A stretch of 64,000 nt of DNA from NCBI RefSeq assembly GCF_904849725.1, contig NC_058519.1:534324316-534388315 (forward strand), written 5' to 3'. Within the stretch, counting starts at the first letter, position 1. Each line of letters starts with the position of its first letter. Both the position numbers and the translations under genes were made by a program. Shown here one piece after another: positions 47,442-57,980 of this stretch. Origin of the DNA: Hordeum vulgare subsp. vulgare (lineage: Eukaryota; Streptophyta; Magnoliopsida; Poales; Poaceae). Below the pieces are notes generated by a model that saw nothing but the letters and a program-made list of their open reading frames with translations, did not search any database and had not been told where the DNA came from.

Positions 47442-49501
47442 ATGAATCCCGGTAACAAAAGCTCCTCCCCTCTTCTATTTGGTTGTTTTTCGTGTTCTAG
47501 GGTTAGGAGCATTGGGGATTGCATTCATCTTGTTGATCCAATGGCTGGTTGCTAAGATTACTGCCGTGGTTTATGGTTTCATCGTCTTAGATCGGATAGT
47601 TGAACCTTTTCATTTAGATCTAAAACGTGCTCTCTCTCTTGCCTATGCATGTTTGTACCTCGTATTACTATGTGTTCCTTTTGACAATAGGGCTGATGGA
47701 TGCGTATTAATGATTATATATTCAGTCCATGCCCTAGAATACGAGTTTTATATGTCTAGATCTGACAGTCAAACCCCAGCGGTACTACCGCCAGGGCCCA
47801 GCGGTACTACCGCCAGGACCCAGCGGTACTACCGCCAGAGGTAGCGGTAGTACCGCTTTGACCCCCAGCGGTACTACCGCCAGGTCTGACGGTAGTACCG
47901 CCAGGACTCCCAGCGGTACTACCGCCAGAACTGGCGGTACTACCGCCAGGGCCGACGGTACTACCGCCAGGTGTGGCGGTACTACCGCCAGGAACATTCA
48001 CGGTGTTTTCTCCTTGGGCTTAGCAATGCATGTTTTCTTTTGTTTCTTTTCTCTGCACTTTCCAGACTCATTGCCTTGACTTTTCGTGTTGCCTCTTTTT
48101 CGCTTTGTGGTCTGTGTCACAGGTGGCTCTGCTCGCCGTTCGAACCCCCCACGGGACACGGCATCCAAACAGTTTCGCAACACAGAGGCGCCCGAGGGGT
48201 CTGCCACGTCTGGTCTCCCCCCTAAGAAGAAGTCCTTCAAGAAGGTTGCCCACAAGGACAAGAGGGTGAACATCCGAGCAATGTCTCCTAAAGAGTTTCT
48301 GCAGTTTCGCACCAAGAACCACTATCTCCAGGAGAGGGAGACGATCGAGGGAGTTGAAAATGTCTGGGTTAAGGACCATTGCAGGATATATCGAGATGTC
48401 ATTGGAAGCTTCAAGAAGAACTACGTCTCTGTCCAGTGGATTGATTTGGCACATCTTCAGCGGCATACAGATTACTTTGGTGATGCTCTTGCTTTGATTG
48501 ACAAGATGGGGCTCAAAAACATCATCACCTTCAAGACCGATTTTGATCCCACGGCAGTTGCTCAGTTCTACGTCACTGTTCATTTCTCCCATGATGAACA
48601 GCGCTCCATGACTTGGATGACTGGGTCACAGAAGATGACTGGTTCCTGGTCAGAGTTCATGCAGTTCTTGCACATTGATTTTCAGGGTGCTGACACCCCT
48701 CTTGGGCTGCGTCCTCACGCTCCAGTCCCCGCTGATAAGGGCCTTGCAAAGGACAGACTGCAGCAACTATATCTGAGGAAGGGGGTGCTTCCCAAGCACC
48801 TGGACATTATGCACCGCATCTTTCGGAACACCCTCTTCCCTCGGAGTGGTAACTTCGATGAGGTCCATGGCGTCTTGGCTGAGATGTTGTTACTATGTGA
48901 GGAGGCTATGTCTGTGGAGTCTGCTCAATTGGATATTGCAGATGTGATGTTCACAGAACTATGGAACTGCATCATCAACCGTAAGGTCCCTATCTACGGG
49001 CCTTACCTGTTTGCTTACATCTGCCACAAGTGGGAACAGGCATTTCCGGGTGAGGTGCTCTACGCACAGTCTGACTATATTGTGCATGACCCAATCAAGC
49101 TGCGCATCAAGGATAAGGGGACCAACCCATCTTCCTCCTCTCAGCAAATGGACACAGATACAGAGACCGCTGCTGGTAGAGGACCTGCCTCTCAGCCCCG
49201 CTCGTCTGCCATGCCATCTTGGGCTATCAAGTTGCAGGACAAGATGAAGACTCTCTTCTGTATGCAGGCCAAGGGTCAGTATCAGTCACACGTGGCTGAG
49301 AAGCAGAGCCGCCAGAGGCATAAGCGTGTTCTCAGGACCTTGGATGTGGACATCTCCAGTGGCTCAGAGGACGACATCACGCCGGAGGCCACCTGGATGC
49401 AGGCTCAGGGGTACCAGTGGTCGGGTGATGAGGCGGAAGATGAGGAGGAGACTGACCAGGAGGGGACTGACGAGTCTGGTGATCCTGAGGACGAGGAGTA
49501 G
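47442..49501 (+). CDS. Accessory third gene of the Sirevirus-like Copia, two exons, about 462 residues
   Basis: ATG at 47442 begins a 10-base coding exon (47442-47451) ending at a GT donor. An AG acceptor at 48121-48122 continues the frame from 48123 to TAG 49499-49501, so splicing gives a protein starting MNPG. The long frame alone is open from about 48086. Visible features are a basic patch (PPKKKSFKKVAHKDKR), a central folded-looking region (residues about 60-310) with WMTGSQKMTGSWSEF, LFPRSGNFDEVHGVL and GPYLFAYICHKWEQAFP, and a strongly acidic Asp/Glu tail. No signal peptide or membrane segment is seen, so it does not look like the env-like ORF of other Sireviruses. The central region loosely resembles plant transposon-associated proteins that occur in many LTR elements. 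Function is unknown. Confidence 0.75.
47776..47992. repeat. Third hairpin-repeat array, inside the accessory-gene intron
   Basis: About nine copies of (A)GCGGTACTACCGCC and variants lie between the donor at 47452 and the acceptor at 48122. Some are in the GCGGTAGTACCGC orientation. Confidence 0.9.
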
Positions 49502-49784
49502 CTACCTGTGACATTAGGTGTGCCCCTTTTTGGTGTCTTGTGCCAAAGGGGGAGAGAGTCTAGGATTTGATTTCATTCGAACTTTGCATTGCTTTGCTGA
49601 TTTGCTTTGAACTTGGTTTGCTTTGTTTGCTATCGTGTGTGAGACATGATCTACCCTATGTGAGTTTAGATTTATTTCCATCATATGCTGTGAGTCATAT
49701 GTCATATATCTCCATCCTTTTTATTCTCACATTATTATCGATGCAAATCCGGTATTGTCATCAATTCACCAAAAAGGGGGAGAT
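49502..49784 (+). other. 3' region of the Sirevirus-like Copia with two purine tracts
   Basis: CCAAAGGGGGAGAGAG at 49543-49558 and AAAAAGGGGGAGAT at 49771-49784 flank this stretch. The second abuts the 3' LTR and is the functional polypurine tract by position. Confidence 0.85.
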
Positions 49785-51274
49785 TGTTGAGGCATAATTT
49801 ATGCGTAAGTAATTTTGGTGATTGTTGACAATACCATACAGGACTAATCGTGTGTGTCAAGGTTTCAGGCAACATTCGTCAACGGCACAAGACGACACGA
49901 CTCCTCTCTTCGGGAACGGAAGCACGGCGCTATCCTAGATTCTTTTCATTTGAGTCATAGGAAAGCCGTACTATTAAGAGGGGATCCGTAGTGGAAAGGT
50001 TTGGGTGGAATCTATCTTTGCACACGCACACCTCTATTTTCTCCCTTTCCTTTATCCTTGTCGCGGCCCTCGCCTGTTTGTTCTTTGCGTCTCGGCAAAA
50101 TGGTCCCCAGCGGTAGTACCGCTGGTCCCAGCGGTAGTACCGCTGTACTGCAAGCGGTAGTACCGCTGCAGCCAGCGGTAGTACCGCTGGCTGGCGGTAG
50201 TACCGCCCCTGTTCAGCGGTAGTACCGCTGGCCAGCGGTAGTACCGCCCCTGGTCAGCGGTAGTACCGCTCCAGGTGCCCTGTTCCACCTACCTAGCGGT
50301 ACTTCGTGGACGGACCCTTTTGCGAAGACTTTCTCGGCGGTAGTAGTGTTTATACACTACCAAGGGCCAGCGGTAGTACCGCTGCTCCAGCGGTAGTACC
50401 GCTGGAAGCCCCAGCGGTAGTACCGCTGAATGCAGCAGTAGTACCGCCAGACAGCGGTAGTACCGCTCCTTCCCAGCGGTACTACCGCTGGATCTCGGGC
50501 AGAGAGTGGGAAAACGGTCTGAATTTTCCCCCCACTATATAAAGGGTTCTTCTAGCTGAGGAACCCTATCTCTTACCTCTCTAAGCTCCATTGTTGCTCC
50601 ACAAGCTTAAAAGTGCCCGATCTCTCTCCCTAGCCAATCAAACTTGTTGATTCTTTAGGGATTGGTTGAGAAGGCCTAGATTCACACTTCCACCGAGAGA
50701 AAAGTTGATTCCCCCACCTATCCCTTGCGGATCTTGTTACTCTTGGGTGTTTGAGCATCCTAGACGGTTGAGGTCACCTCGAAGCCATATTCCATTGTGG
50801 TGAAGCTTCGTGGTCTTGTTGGGAGCCTCCAAGCTTTGTGTGGAGTTGCCCCAACCTTGTTTGTAAAGGTTCGGTCGCCGCCTTCAAGGGCACCTATAGT
50901 GGAATCACGGTACCTTGCATCGTGCGAGGGCGTGAGGAGAATACGGTGGCCTTAGTGGCTTTTTGGGGAGCATTGTGCCTCCACACCGCTCCAACGGAGA
51001 CGTACTTCCTGTCAAAGGGAAGGAACTTCGGTAACACATCCTCGTCTCCATCGGTTCCACTTGTGGTTATCTCTATCCTTTACTTTGTATTTGCTTTCGC
51101 TTGTGACTATATCTTAGTAGTCTTAATAGCTCTCATTGTTAGCTTCTATAGGGTTCACCTCATTGTCATATTATTTGTGAACCCGTATAGTGTTTACCTT
51201 AACTTGCTAAGATTAATTAAAAAGTGGTCGTTGTCTATTCACCCCCCCTCTAGCCAACCATATTGATCCTTTCA
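49785..51274 (+). repeat. 3' LTR of the Sirevirus-like Copia
   Basis: It is 1490 bp, nearly identical to 38958-40448. Differences seen are one-base length changes near 50240, 50410 and 50937 and one substitution near 50931. It contains the duplicated hairpin array (50106-50490) and TATA box (50536-50543). Confidence 0.95.
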
Positions 51275-51279
51275 CCCGC

Positions 51280-52191
51280 GAAGCTTCATGATCTGTTTCT
51301 CCACATGATCAGAGTTTTCCTTACTCCACTTACGAAGATCAAACATGACCGATTTTAATGAAGCTGCCACGTTCCCGAGATCACCAGAAGGTTTAACTTT
51401 CGCCCAAGCCGCCGCGATAACCTGGGAAAGACGGCAATCGCGTTCCCACATAATTTCATACTTGGGATTCCCCATCCGTCGTTCGTCAACCACCTCCTCC
51501 AGATGCAGGAACAGGGGACAATGATCAGATCTTGGAGAAGTTAATTGCTGCACTTTAGCAAAAGGAAACAAGTCCCGCCAATCATCCGAGGCACACACCC
51601 TACCATACGGACCCGGGTATTACCAAGCCCTAGGCGACCATTATCGTATGTATATGGCACACCAGAGAACCCCAAATCTATCAGCTCACATAGTTCTAGG
51701 GTATCCCGGAAAGCTTCCATTTGATTTTCACGTCTAGCCGTCTTGGAGAAGTGCTCGTGCTGCCAAAGGGCTTCATTAAAATCCCCCCACCATCCAGGGC
51801 AGACTAGACACACCCCTGAGTCTGATCAGATGATCCCACATACAATGCCGATTCTCCACACGTGGTTCCCCGTAAATAAAGGTTGATCTCCACTGCTTTC
51901 CCGACCCTTGATCAGTGATAAGAACATCAATGTAGCGCTGGCAGGAATCTAAAACAGTGACTTGATAGGATTCCTCCCAGAACAAGGCCAAACCACCACT
52001 ATGACCAATACAGTCAACACCACTAAACCCTTTAAACCTAATCTCCACTTGAGACTCTCAATTTTTGCACAGGTTTGTCTTGTTTCAGCAAGGAAGACAA
52101 AGCTTGGGGAGTGGGCTTTTACAAGAGCCCCAACTTCACGAACTGTCCGGCGGTTCCCCGCCCCCCGACAGTTCCAGAATAATTGACTCAT
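51280..52191 (-). pseudogene. LINE ORF2, 5' part: endonuclease
   Basis: ATG at 52191-52189 overlaps the ORF1 stop as TAATG. The apurinic-type endonuclease motifs are FWNCRGAG, FLAETRQT, GHSGGLALFW, GDFNEAL and SPRSDHCPLFL. Frame breaks near 52020, 51800 (a G-run) and 51600 disrupt it. It joins the reverse transcriptase part on the other side of the Copia. Confidence 0.9.
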
Positions 52192-53339
52192 TAGGACTGG
52201 CGGCGCTCCACCTGGGAGCCCACCGATAGATTATCCGAGTCTGTTTGAGCATCATCTTTCTTTGCACGTTTACTATCTGAACTGGTTGATGGAGATTCTA
52301 AGTTTGCCATGTCCTTCCCATCTGTAATCAACAGAAGTTTCCCACCCTGATCAGGCTCCACCACTTCATCCTGTTCCACTAGTAGACGTTTGCGAGCTGA
52401 TTTATCAACCTCCATGGCCAGTGGGGGGTTCTTCTTAACAGGGCTAGACGCAATATCTTTCAACTCCCTGTCGAGGGGCGATACACTTTTGCAGGTCGAC
52501 ACCTTGGCGGCAGGGGGGTCTCGAAGAGGTTTGTCAGAGCGACCCTGAACCCAATCGCCCTTGAACTTCCCCGGGGGATCGGCATATAGATAGTCACCAA
52601 ATTTGAGATCCCGTTCCTCATACACGCCATTACCACATTCCTTGTGATCATGACCAATGATGCCACAAGCTTTGCAAAACCTTGCTAACTTCTCATACCT
52701 GACGACATAGACTGATCTCACCTTTCCTTTGACAATGCTCACAAATTTCGTGAGGGGTTTCCTAACATCATGTTTCACCCTAACACGGATGTAATCACCC
52801 CTGGAATTACCTGCTATTCTTGTTTCCAATATCTCCCCTAACGATCTCAGCAGTTTTTCAACCACATCCACTCTACAATACCCATCCGGGAGCTTATGGA
52901 TCTGGAGCCATATGGGCATATGCACCATAAGAACATCTGTTGCCTCAGAGTAGCCATCATATGGAGCAAATATCACAGCCATATTGCGGAATAGCCACGG
53001 TCCATGGGACATGATCCGGTCCCAGTCCCCAAGGCATTGGGCTTGGATCACAAATAGGTTGGCACCGATGGGGCGGAATCTGACGGGTTTAGCCGTGTTC
53101 CAAGCAGCTCTCATATCCTTGAAGAACGCAGCCTGACTAAAGTTCTTGTAAGTTTGGACCCTAGCTAGGGCAAGCCATGTGATCTCATCAGCGAGATCCA
53201 GAGCTTCCTCTTCCACGATCACATCATTGAACTCTTCCTCATGGAGATCCAGCTTCTCGAAGAAATCCCCTAGTTCCTCGTCTTGTTTCCCCTGAGAACC
53301 CAGGTTTGTCGAGGAGAACGCATCCGGTGCCGATGCCAT
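52191..53339 (-). CDS. LINE ORF1 protein, intact frame (DUF4283 and CCHC zinc knuckle)
   Basis: This is a 382-codon open frame starting MASAPDAF. An RNA-binding DUF4283-type domain occupies about residues 50-210 (LGDWDRIMSHGPWLF, MPIWLQIHKLPDGYC). A zinc knuckle CKACGIIGHDHKEC (about 230-243) and a basic/acidic low-complexity tail follow. This is the usual architecture of plant L1 ORF1 proteins, which coat the LINE RNA. The stop overlaps the ORF2 start codon by one base. The frame is intact although ORF2 is broken. Confidence 0.88.
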   Translation of the reverse strand: MASAPDAFSSTNLGSQGKQDEELGDFFEKLDLHEEEFNDVIVEEEALDLADEITWLALARVQTYKNFSQAAFFKDMRAAWNTAKPVRFRPIGANLFVIQAQCLGDWDRIMSHGPWLFRNMAVIFAPYDGYSEATDVLMVHMPIWLQIHKLPDGYCRVDVVEKLLRSLGEILETRIAGNSRGDYIRVRVKHDVRKPLTKFVSIVKGKVRSVYVVRYEKLARFCKACGIIGHDHKECGNGVYEERDLKFGDYLYADPPGKFKGDWVQGRSDKPLRDPPAAKVSTCKSVSPLDRELKDIASSPVKKNPPLAMEVDKSARKRLLVEQDEVVEPDQGGKLLLITDGKDMANLESPSTSSDSKRAKKDDAQTDSDNLSVGSQVERRQS

Positions 53340-53510
53340 GGCGCAGCATAGGAGAAGAACCTTCGCCGAGAACGCAGGCGTCAGGGACGAAGGGGAGAAG
53401 GTTGCGGGATCGGGTAGGACGCCGACGGAGGCCGACGGTAAACTAGGGCGGGCGGAGGACCTACGGCAGGGAGTCGCCGCACTGATGTTAAACCCTAGCT
53501 ATCGCTGATC
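53340..53510 (-). promoter_or_regulatory. LINE 5' untranslated/promoter region
   Basis: This is 170 bp of GC-rich DNA between the ORF1 start and the right-hand target duplication at 53511. Plant LINEs have internal promoters here, but no specific element can be named. Confidence 0.5.
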
Positions 53511-53522
53511 TCTCTCTCCATT

Positions 53523-54792
53523 GACTTGCAGCTTAGACGTGACTAGGTGGGTAACGCACGTAAAAATGTCTTTGTCCCAGGGTGACCCATGTTGAGCTCT
53601 GGAGCTGGGCATTCTTGACCGTGACCCTGAAACAAATGTTTTTCGGAAAGTAAAAAAGTCATGACATGGACCTCATGTTCTAACGCATCTCGGAGTTGAC
53701 TGCGAGATGAGACCGGTGTGGAGACGATGTGTGAACCTTGGAACGGCACTGACTCCACGGCTTTGCTGTTTATATCGAGTATATAAAGTGAAACAAAAGT
53801 TGGCCCTTTTTTTGGCCTGTTTGCAGATAGCCGCCGGACAGATTACACCGACCCCTCCGTTCCACCTCCACGGGCCCTTTTACCCGGTCGTAGTCAAATG
53901 CGCGGGCCGCCTCCACCTCCACGTACCGGATTTATTTCCAGTTTTCCACCTGACGTCGACCGCGTCGGCAAATTTCGCGACGCCTTTTGGACCCCAGCTG
54001 AAAACAAATCTAGCTCAGTTTCCCTACCATCAACGAAAGGAACCCGGCTAAAAAAATACCCCGAAAGGAACCGTCTAATTCTACAGCAGGTTTCTTCACT
54101 TCCCCCAGAGCAGTATTACTGGTGCGTGGGATCCAGGCTTCAGAAAGGGACAAAACAACCACGTGTTCGTCCCCCCCCCCCCCCCCCCCCCCACTCCTCA
54201 TTTGCCCGGCAGATCACTGGACACGGGACCATTGGCTCTACCGCCCAACGCCCCAACCGAACCCAGATCGGATCCTTCTATTCTACGGTCTTGATCGAGG
54301 ACGCGTGCATACGTCTGACCGAAGAAGAAGAATTACTAGTATATTTCAGTTCAAGTACACACGTGGCCCGTGCGGACCTCGCTGTGCATGCATTTTGGAC
54401 GCCATCCGCCCGTCGGCTGCCACAACGGAGCTCGTTTATTCGCAGCAACTTGACAAACGTCGTCGCCCTACGGCGATCCGCATCGCGATGCAGATCTGAT
54501 CGAAAATATGAACGGGGACGATTTTGTTTGTCAAACCGAAAACGGCATCGCACGTGTCGGCAGTGGTTGGACCGTCCCGTCGAAGCGGAGCGGATGATGA
54601 TAGGCAAGGGACTCCTGATCGCCGCAGTTCGTAGGAGCAATCTGACGGGAAAGCTACCGCTCGGCTCAAGCGCGACGAGAATTTCAACACGACTACACGA
54701 GGGTCTATGTTTCCGTACGTGGGGCAATAACAGCTCGACACATCAGTTACACCCTCTAGTTCTAAGAAATGACTTTTTTTGGTAGCGCAAAA
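53523..54792. other. Unassigned GC-rich flank with a 22-C run
   Basis: This is pre-LINE flanking DNA continuing from the PUX1 downstream region. It has a homopolymer of C at 54171-54192. Overlapping long open frames on both strands (for example 53898-54785 plus and 54278-54727 minus) reflect base composition, and no domain is recognisable. Confidence 0.5.
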
Positions 54793-55078
54793 CAATAATC
54801 TGATGAAAGCTTTCCTTCGGCTGCAGTACATAGCTGGTTTAAAGAAGCTAAAACTTTAAACCGTAAATGTAACACTTGGGGATCACATGTTTGATTTCTC
54901 TTCTCAAGTATAGCGCGAGGAAAGGTACAAATGCCAACACACAACACCCCTCCTTACTAGCGTGGTCCTTAAATTTGAAAGTCCAAAACGTAAATTTTAA
55001 GATAATGTTTTGAATAGTGTGTAGGGGAGAGTGCGTCTCGTTAGAAAAAACCTAGGCGTTTCTAGAGTAACACAACTT
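54793..55078. other. Unassigned AT-rich spacer
   Basis: No gene or repeat terminus was recognised. It may contain the 3' end of the decayed LINE. Confidence 0.4.
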
Positions 55079-57980
55079 TCATAGGATGACGAGAGCAACA
55101 GTAGGCCAAATGTTGATGTCGAGGTCAACCAGTGTAAAAGTATCCCAGATTCCGTCGATGGAGTGAGGGGCGTGTAGTCCCAAGAGGGACCAAACCTGAG
55201 CCACGCATGGGCACAGGAGGGAGAGGTGTGTCCTGTCCTCAGACGAAAAGTCGCTACGAGGGCAAGACTTCACATATGTGATGGTCTTGCGATGCAAGTT
55301 CGCCATCATGCTTAGCCTGTCCCGACAGAGGAGCCAACCGAAGATCTTAACCCTAATAGGTGCCTTGGAGCCCCACATGTACCCTGCATTGAGATCAAGC
55401 TCATGGTCGGAGGAGAGCAATGAGTAGGCGCACCTCGCAGAGAACGCGGAGTCGTGGGTGAGGAACCTATCATGTGGCGTATCACTTATGATGACATCCT
55501 GTAACAAAGACAAAACAAACGCGAACTCAGCAGAAACCATGCAGGTTAGGCGGTTCCAAAGAATAGCGAGTAAACTATTATGCATGACATGGGATACCGG
55601 ACAGAGGGTGAGGTGGAGCGAGAGAAGAGGTGGGGGTAGTTTACTGCGAGCAGAGTTGGCAACAACCAAGCGTTGAGCTAAAAAATGTGGAGGTGTCATT
55701 ATTAGTAAGGACAAATGAGATTTTACGAAGGTGGCATAATTGTTGTTGAACGATTCTCCACAGTTAGTGGGGGTGAGTGGGCTTAAGCGTGAAGTCGAGA
55801 GAGTGGTGTTGGAAGAACCAATTCACCAAGGCAAGTCTGGTTCTTGAAGAAGTTTGAAGGTGAATTGCATGAGGAGGCGTTTGTTTTGAAGCACCAGGTT
55901 CTTGATACCTAGCCCACCAGCCGGCTTGGGAGTGCACACAAGTGATAAGGCATTTTGCATTGGAGCAATTTTCGTCTGTCGTATACAAGAAGGATCTATG
56001 GATAGCGTCTAACCTTTTTATGATCTTCTTGGGCAGTCTGAAGACCGACAAAAAGTGAGTGGCGAGGGCGTCTAGAGTGAAGGAAATGAGGGTACGTCTG
56101 GCTCCTCGGGAGAGAAGTTTTGCCGCCCACCTATAGAGGTACTTAAGGAAGTGTTGTATGATGGGTTCAAACCGAGAGGAGGGTAGGCGAATGTGGGAGA
56201 GGGGGAAGCCTAGATAAATCCGGGGAAGGAGGAGAGGTCACAACCGAAGGTTTGGGCGATAGTAAGGCTAGTTGTGGGGTTCGTGTTGATGGGCACAAAG
56301 GTAGTTTTCTAGAAGTTGATAGAGACGCCGTTAGCGAGGGCGAAATTGTCCAAGATGTCTTTGAGTGTGGTCACGGCCTGAGTAGAGGAATGTGCAATTA
56401 TTAGGATGTCAGCAGCACACTCGAGCACAGTCGGAGGTATGTCCTTGTAAATAGGGTGGCATAGCTGGTCGGGCAAGAAAGCCTAAATGATTAAGTGTTA
56501 AAGCAGGACTACGACTATAATAAAGAGGTAGGGAGGCAACGGGTCACACTATCGTAGACCAGTCTTACAGTTGATCCAATGACCAGGAGACCCATTTAGA
56601 AGCACCACCGTCTTGCTAGAGACAAGCAGAGTTCGTATCCAACTTATGGTACTGGGCAGGAAACCTCTAGAGAGCAGTAGGAGGAGGAGTGATTCCCAAC
56701 AAATAGAGTCAAAAGCTTTTCAGAAGTCAATCTTGAAAACCATAGTGGGTGCCTTCCTAATGTGGCAGGTACTGAGGATGCCGGCTCCATAGATGAAGCT
56801 CTCAACAATGCATCCACCGGAGATGAAGCCAGTTTGGTCTCTGTGAACAAGAAGAGGGATTAGGGGTTTTATTCTATTAGCAATAACCTTAGCGACCACC
56901 TTTGGCATGCAGTTCTGAAGGGATATAGGTCGAAAGCGTCCGGAGATCTGGCAGAGCCTTTCTTGGGAAGCGGAATCATGTGTGCTCTGTTGAAGCGTTC
57001 AACATCAACACGAAGGTTTGCAAAGTTGTCTAAGAAAGGGAGGATCATATGTTTAATGTTGCGCCAGAACTTGCGGTAGAAACTCGACCTAAGGCCGTCA
57101 GGGCCAGGACTAGCATTAGCGTTCTTTTGGAGGAAGGCATCTTGGATTTCTTGAGTGGACAAGGGGGAGTCCAGGTGGCGTAGCTGAGGGGGTTATGTTG
57201 GGTAAAGATCTTGGAGGGCGAAGAGCCAAGTCGGGTTTTTTGGGGTGCTGAGAAGTTCTTGAAAGAAATTGCGGAGGATGGCGGCCTTGGAGTCATGGCC
57301 AGAGTATTCGACACCATTTTCCTCAAGGATGGCGATTTTTTTTGCGGAACATTTGGGAAGTAGAGACGTGAAAGAATTTGGAATTCTCATTCCCATTGAC
57401 GATGGATTTTACTTTCCTCCTTTGTTTCCGGAAGAGAACATTCTGACGGATGGCACGCTGAAGGGCGGTTATGACGACCAGCGTAAGAGAGGCCTTGGGA
57501 CGAGAGAGGGCTCGTTTTTCTTCTAGCTTGTCGATCATATCGATGATACGCTTGGAGTCAATTTCTCGCTGATGAACATGTCTGATAGTTTTGGACCAAA
57601 TTTGAGGTTTTCTCTCATACATTTAATGGCGGTCGTAAGGGCTAGGTTCGAAGAGATTTTAGGGTGGGTAGTGGGACATGTCTCATAAATGATACACTTG
57701 CATGCCGGGTGAAGGGTCCAACCAAAAGAGGGGGGAACGGGGGATGTGCAAGGAAACATATACGACGAGAGGAACATGATGAGAGGAGAAACGCGTCAAG
57801 GAAGACATAGTTGAGTCTGGGAAGCGGTCTTCCCAAGTGAGGTAACAGAAGGTTCTATCAAAGCATTCTAGAGTTCGAGTGAGCCGATTGTTAGACTAGA
57901 TAAAGGATATATCCAAAAGCAACAGCTCGATAAGCTGCAAGGTCTGAGATGTCCATGTTAAACAGATCAGCCTCCGAGGT
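55079..57980 (-). pseudogene. Decayed second LINE (endonuclease end, reverse transcriptase, zf-RVT)
   Basis: Read from right to left: the C-terminal endonuclease near 57890-57700 (LIELLLLDISFI, LTWEDRFPDS), a linker with RKQRRKVKSIVNGNENSKFF (57450), reverse transcriptase (NASPGPDGLRSSFY near 57110; IANRIKPLIPLLVHRDQTGF near 56850), then FRLPKKIIKRLDAIHRSFLY (56040) and a zf-RVT region (YMWGSKAPIRVKIFGWLLCRD near 55370). The catalytic box near 56410 reads CAADIL where YADD is expected. Many stops and frame changes show it is old. No RNase H or clear 3' tail is visible. Confidence 0.85.

Larger units (their letters stand above)
38958..51274 (+). mobile_element. Sirevirus-like Copia retrotransposon, 12.3 kb, very young, with accessory gene
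   Basis: LTRs at 38958-40448 and 49785-51274 begin TGTTGAGGC and end CCTTTCA. A 5-bp duplication CCCGC flanks it (38953-38957 and 51275-51279), inside the LINE. PBS, gag, pol (Copia order), a third sense gene and three purine tracts follow. Sirevirus features are the long coiled-coil Gag extension, integrase-end motifs such as [15 protein letters not shown] and SHAYRVLN, hairpin repeats in the LTR and several polypurine tracts. By eye the LTRs differ by one substitution and three one-base indels. Gag carries a frame break, whereas pol is open throughout. Confidence 0.93.
35696..53510 (-). mobile_element. L1-type LINE with RNase H, split by a Copia insertion
   Basis: A 12-bp direct repeat TCTCTCTCCATT flanks it (35684-35695 and 53511-53522). 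The 3' poly(A) appears as T's at 35694-35702 on the plus strand. Reading right to left: 5' region, ORF1 (53339-52191), endonuclease (52191-51280), Copia insertion, reverse transcriptase, zf-RVT domain and RNase H (to 35720). Without the Copia and its duplication it is about 5.5 kb, full length for the plant L1 clade. It inserted about 530 bp beyond the PUX1 polyadenylation signal, antisense to that gene. Confidence 0.93.

Noticed and set aside
53898..54785. Overlapping long open frames on both strands (295 codons plus, 149 and 131 minus)
   Set aside because: They have no recognisable domain, include a translated C-homopolymer, overlap in several frames and lack splice or promoter support.
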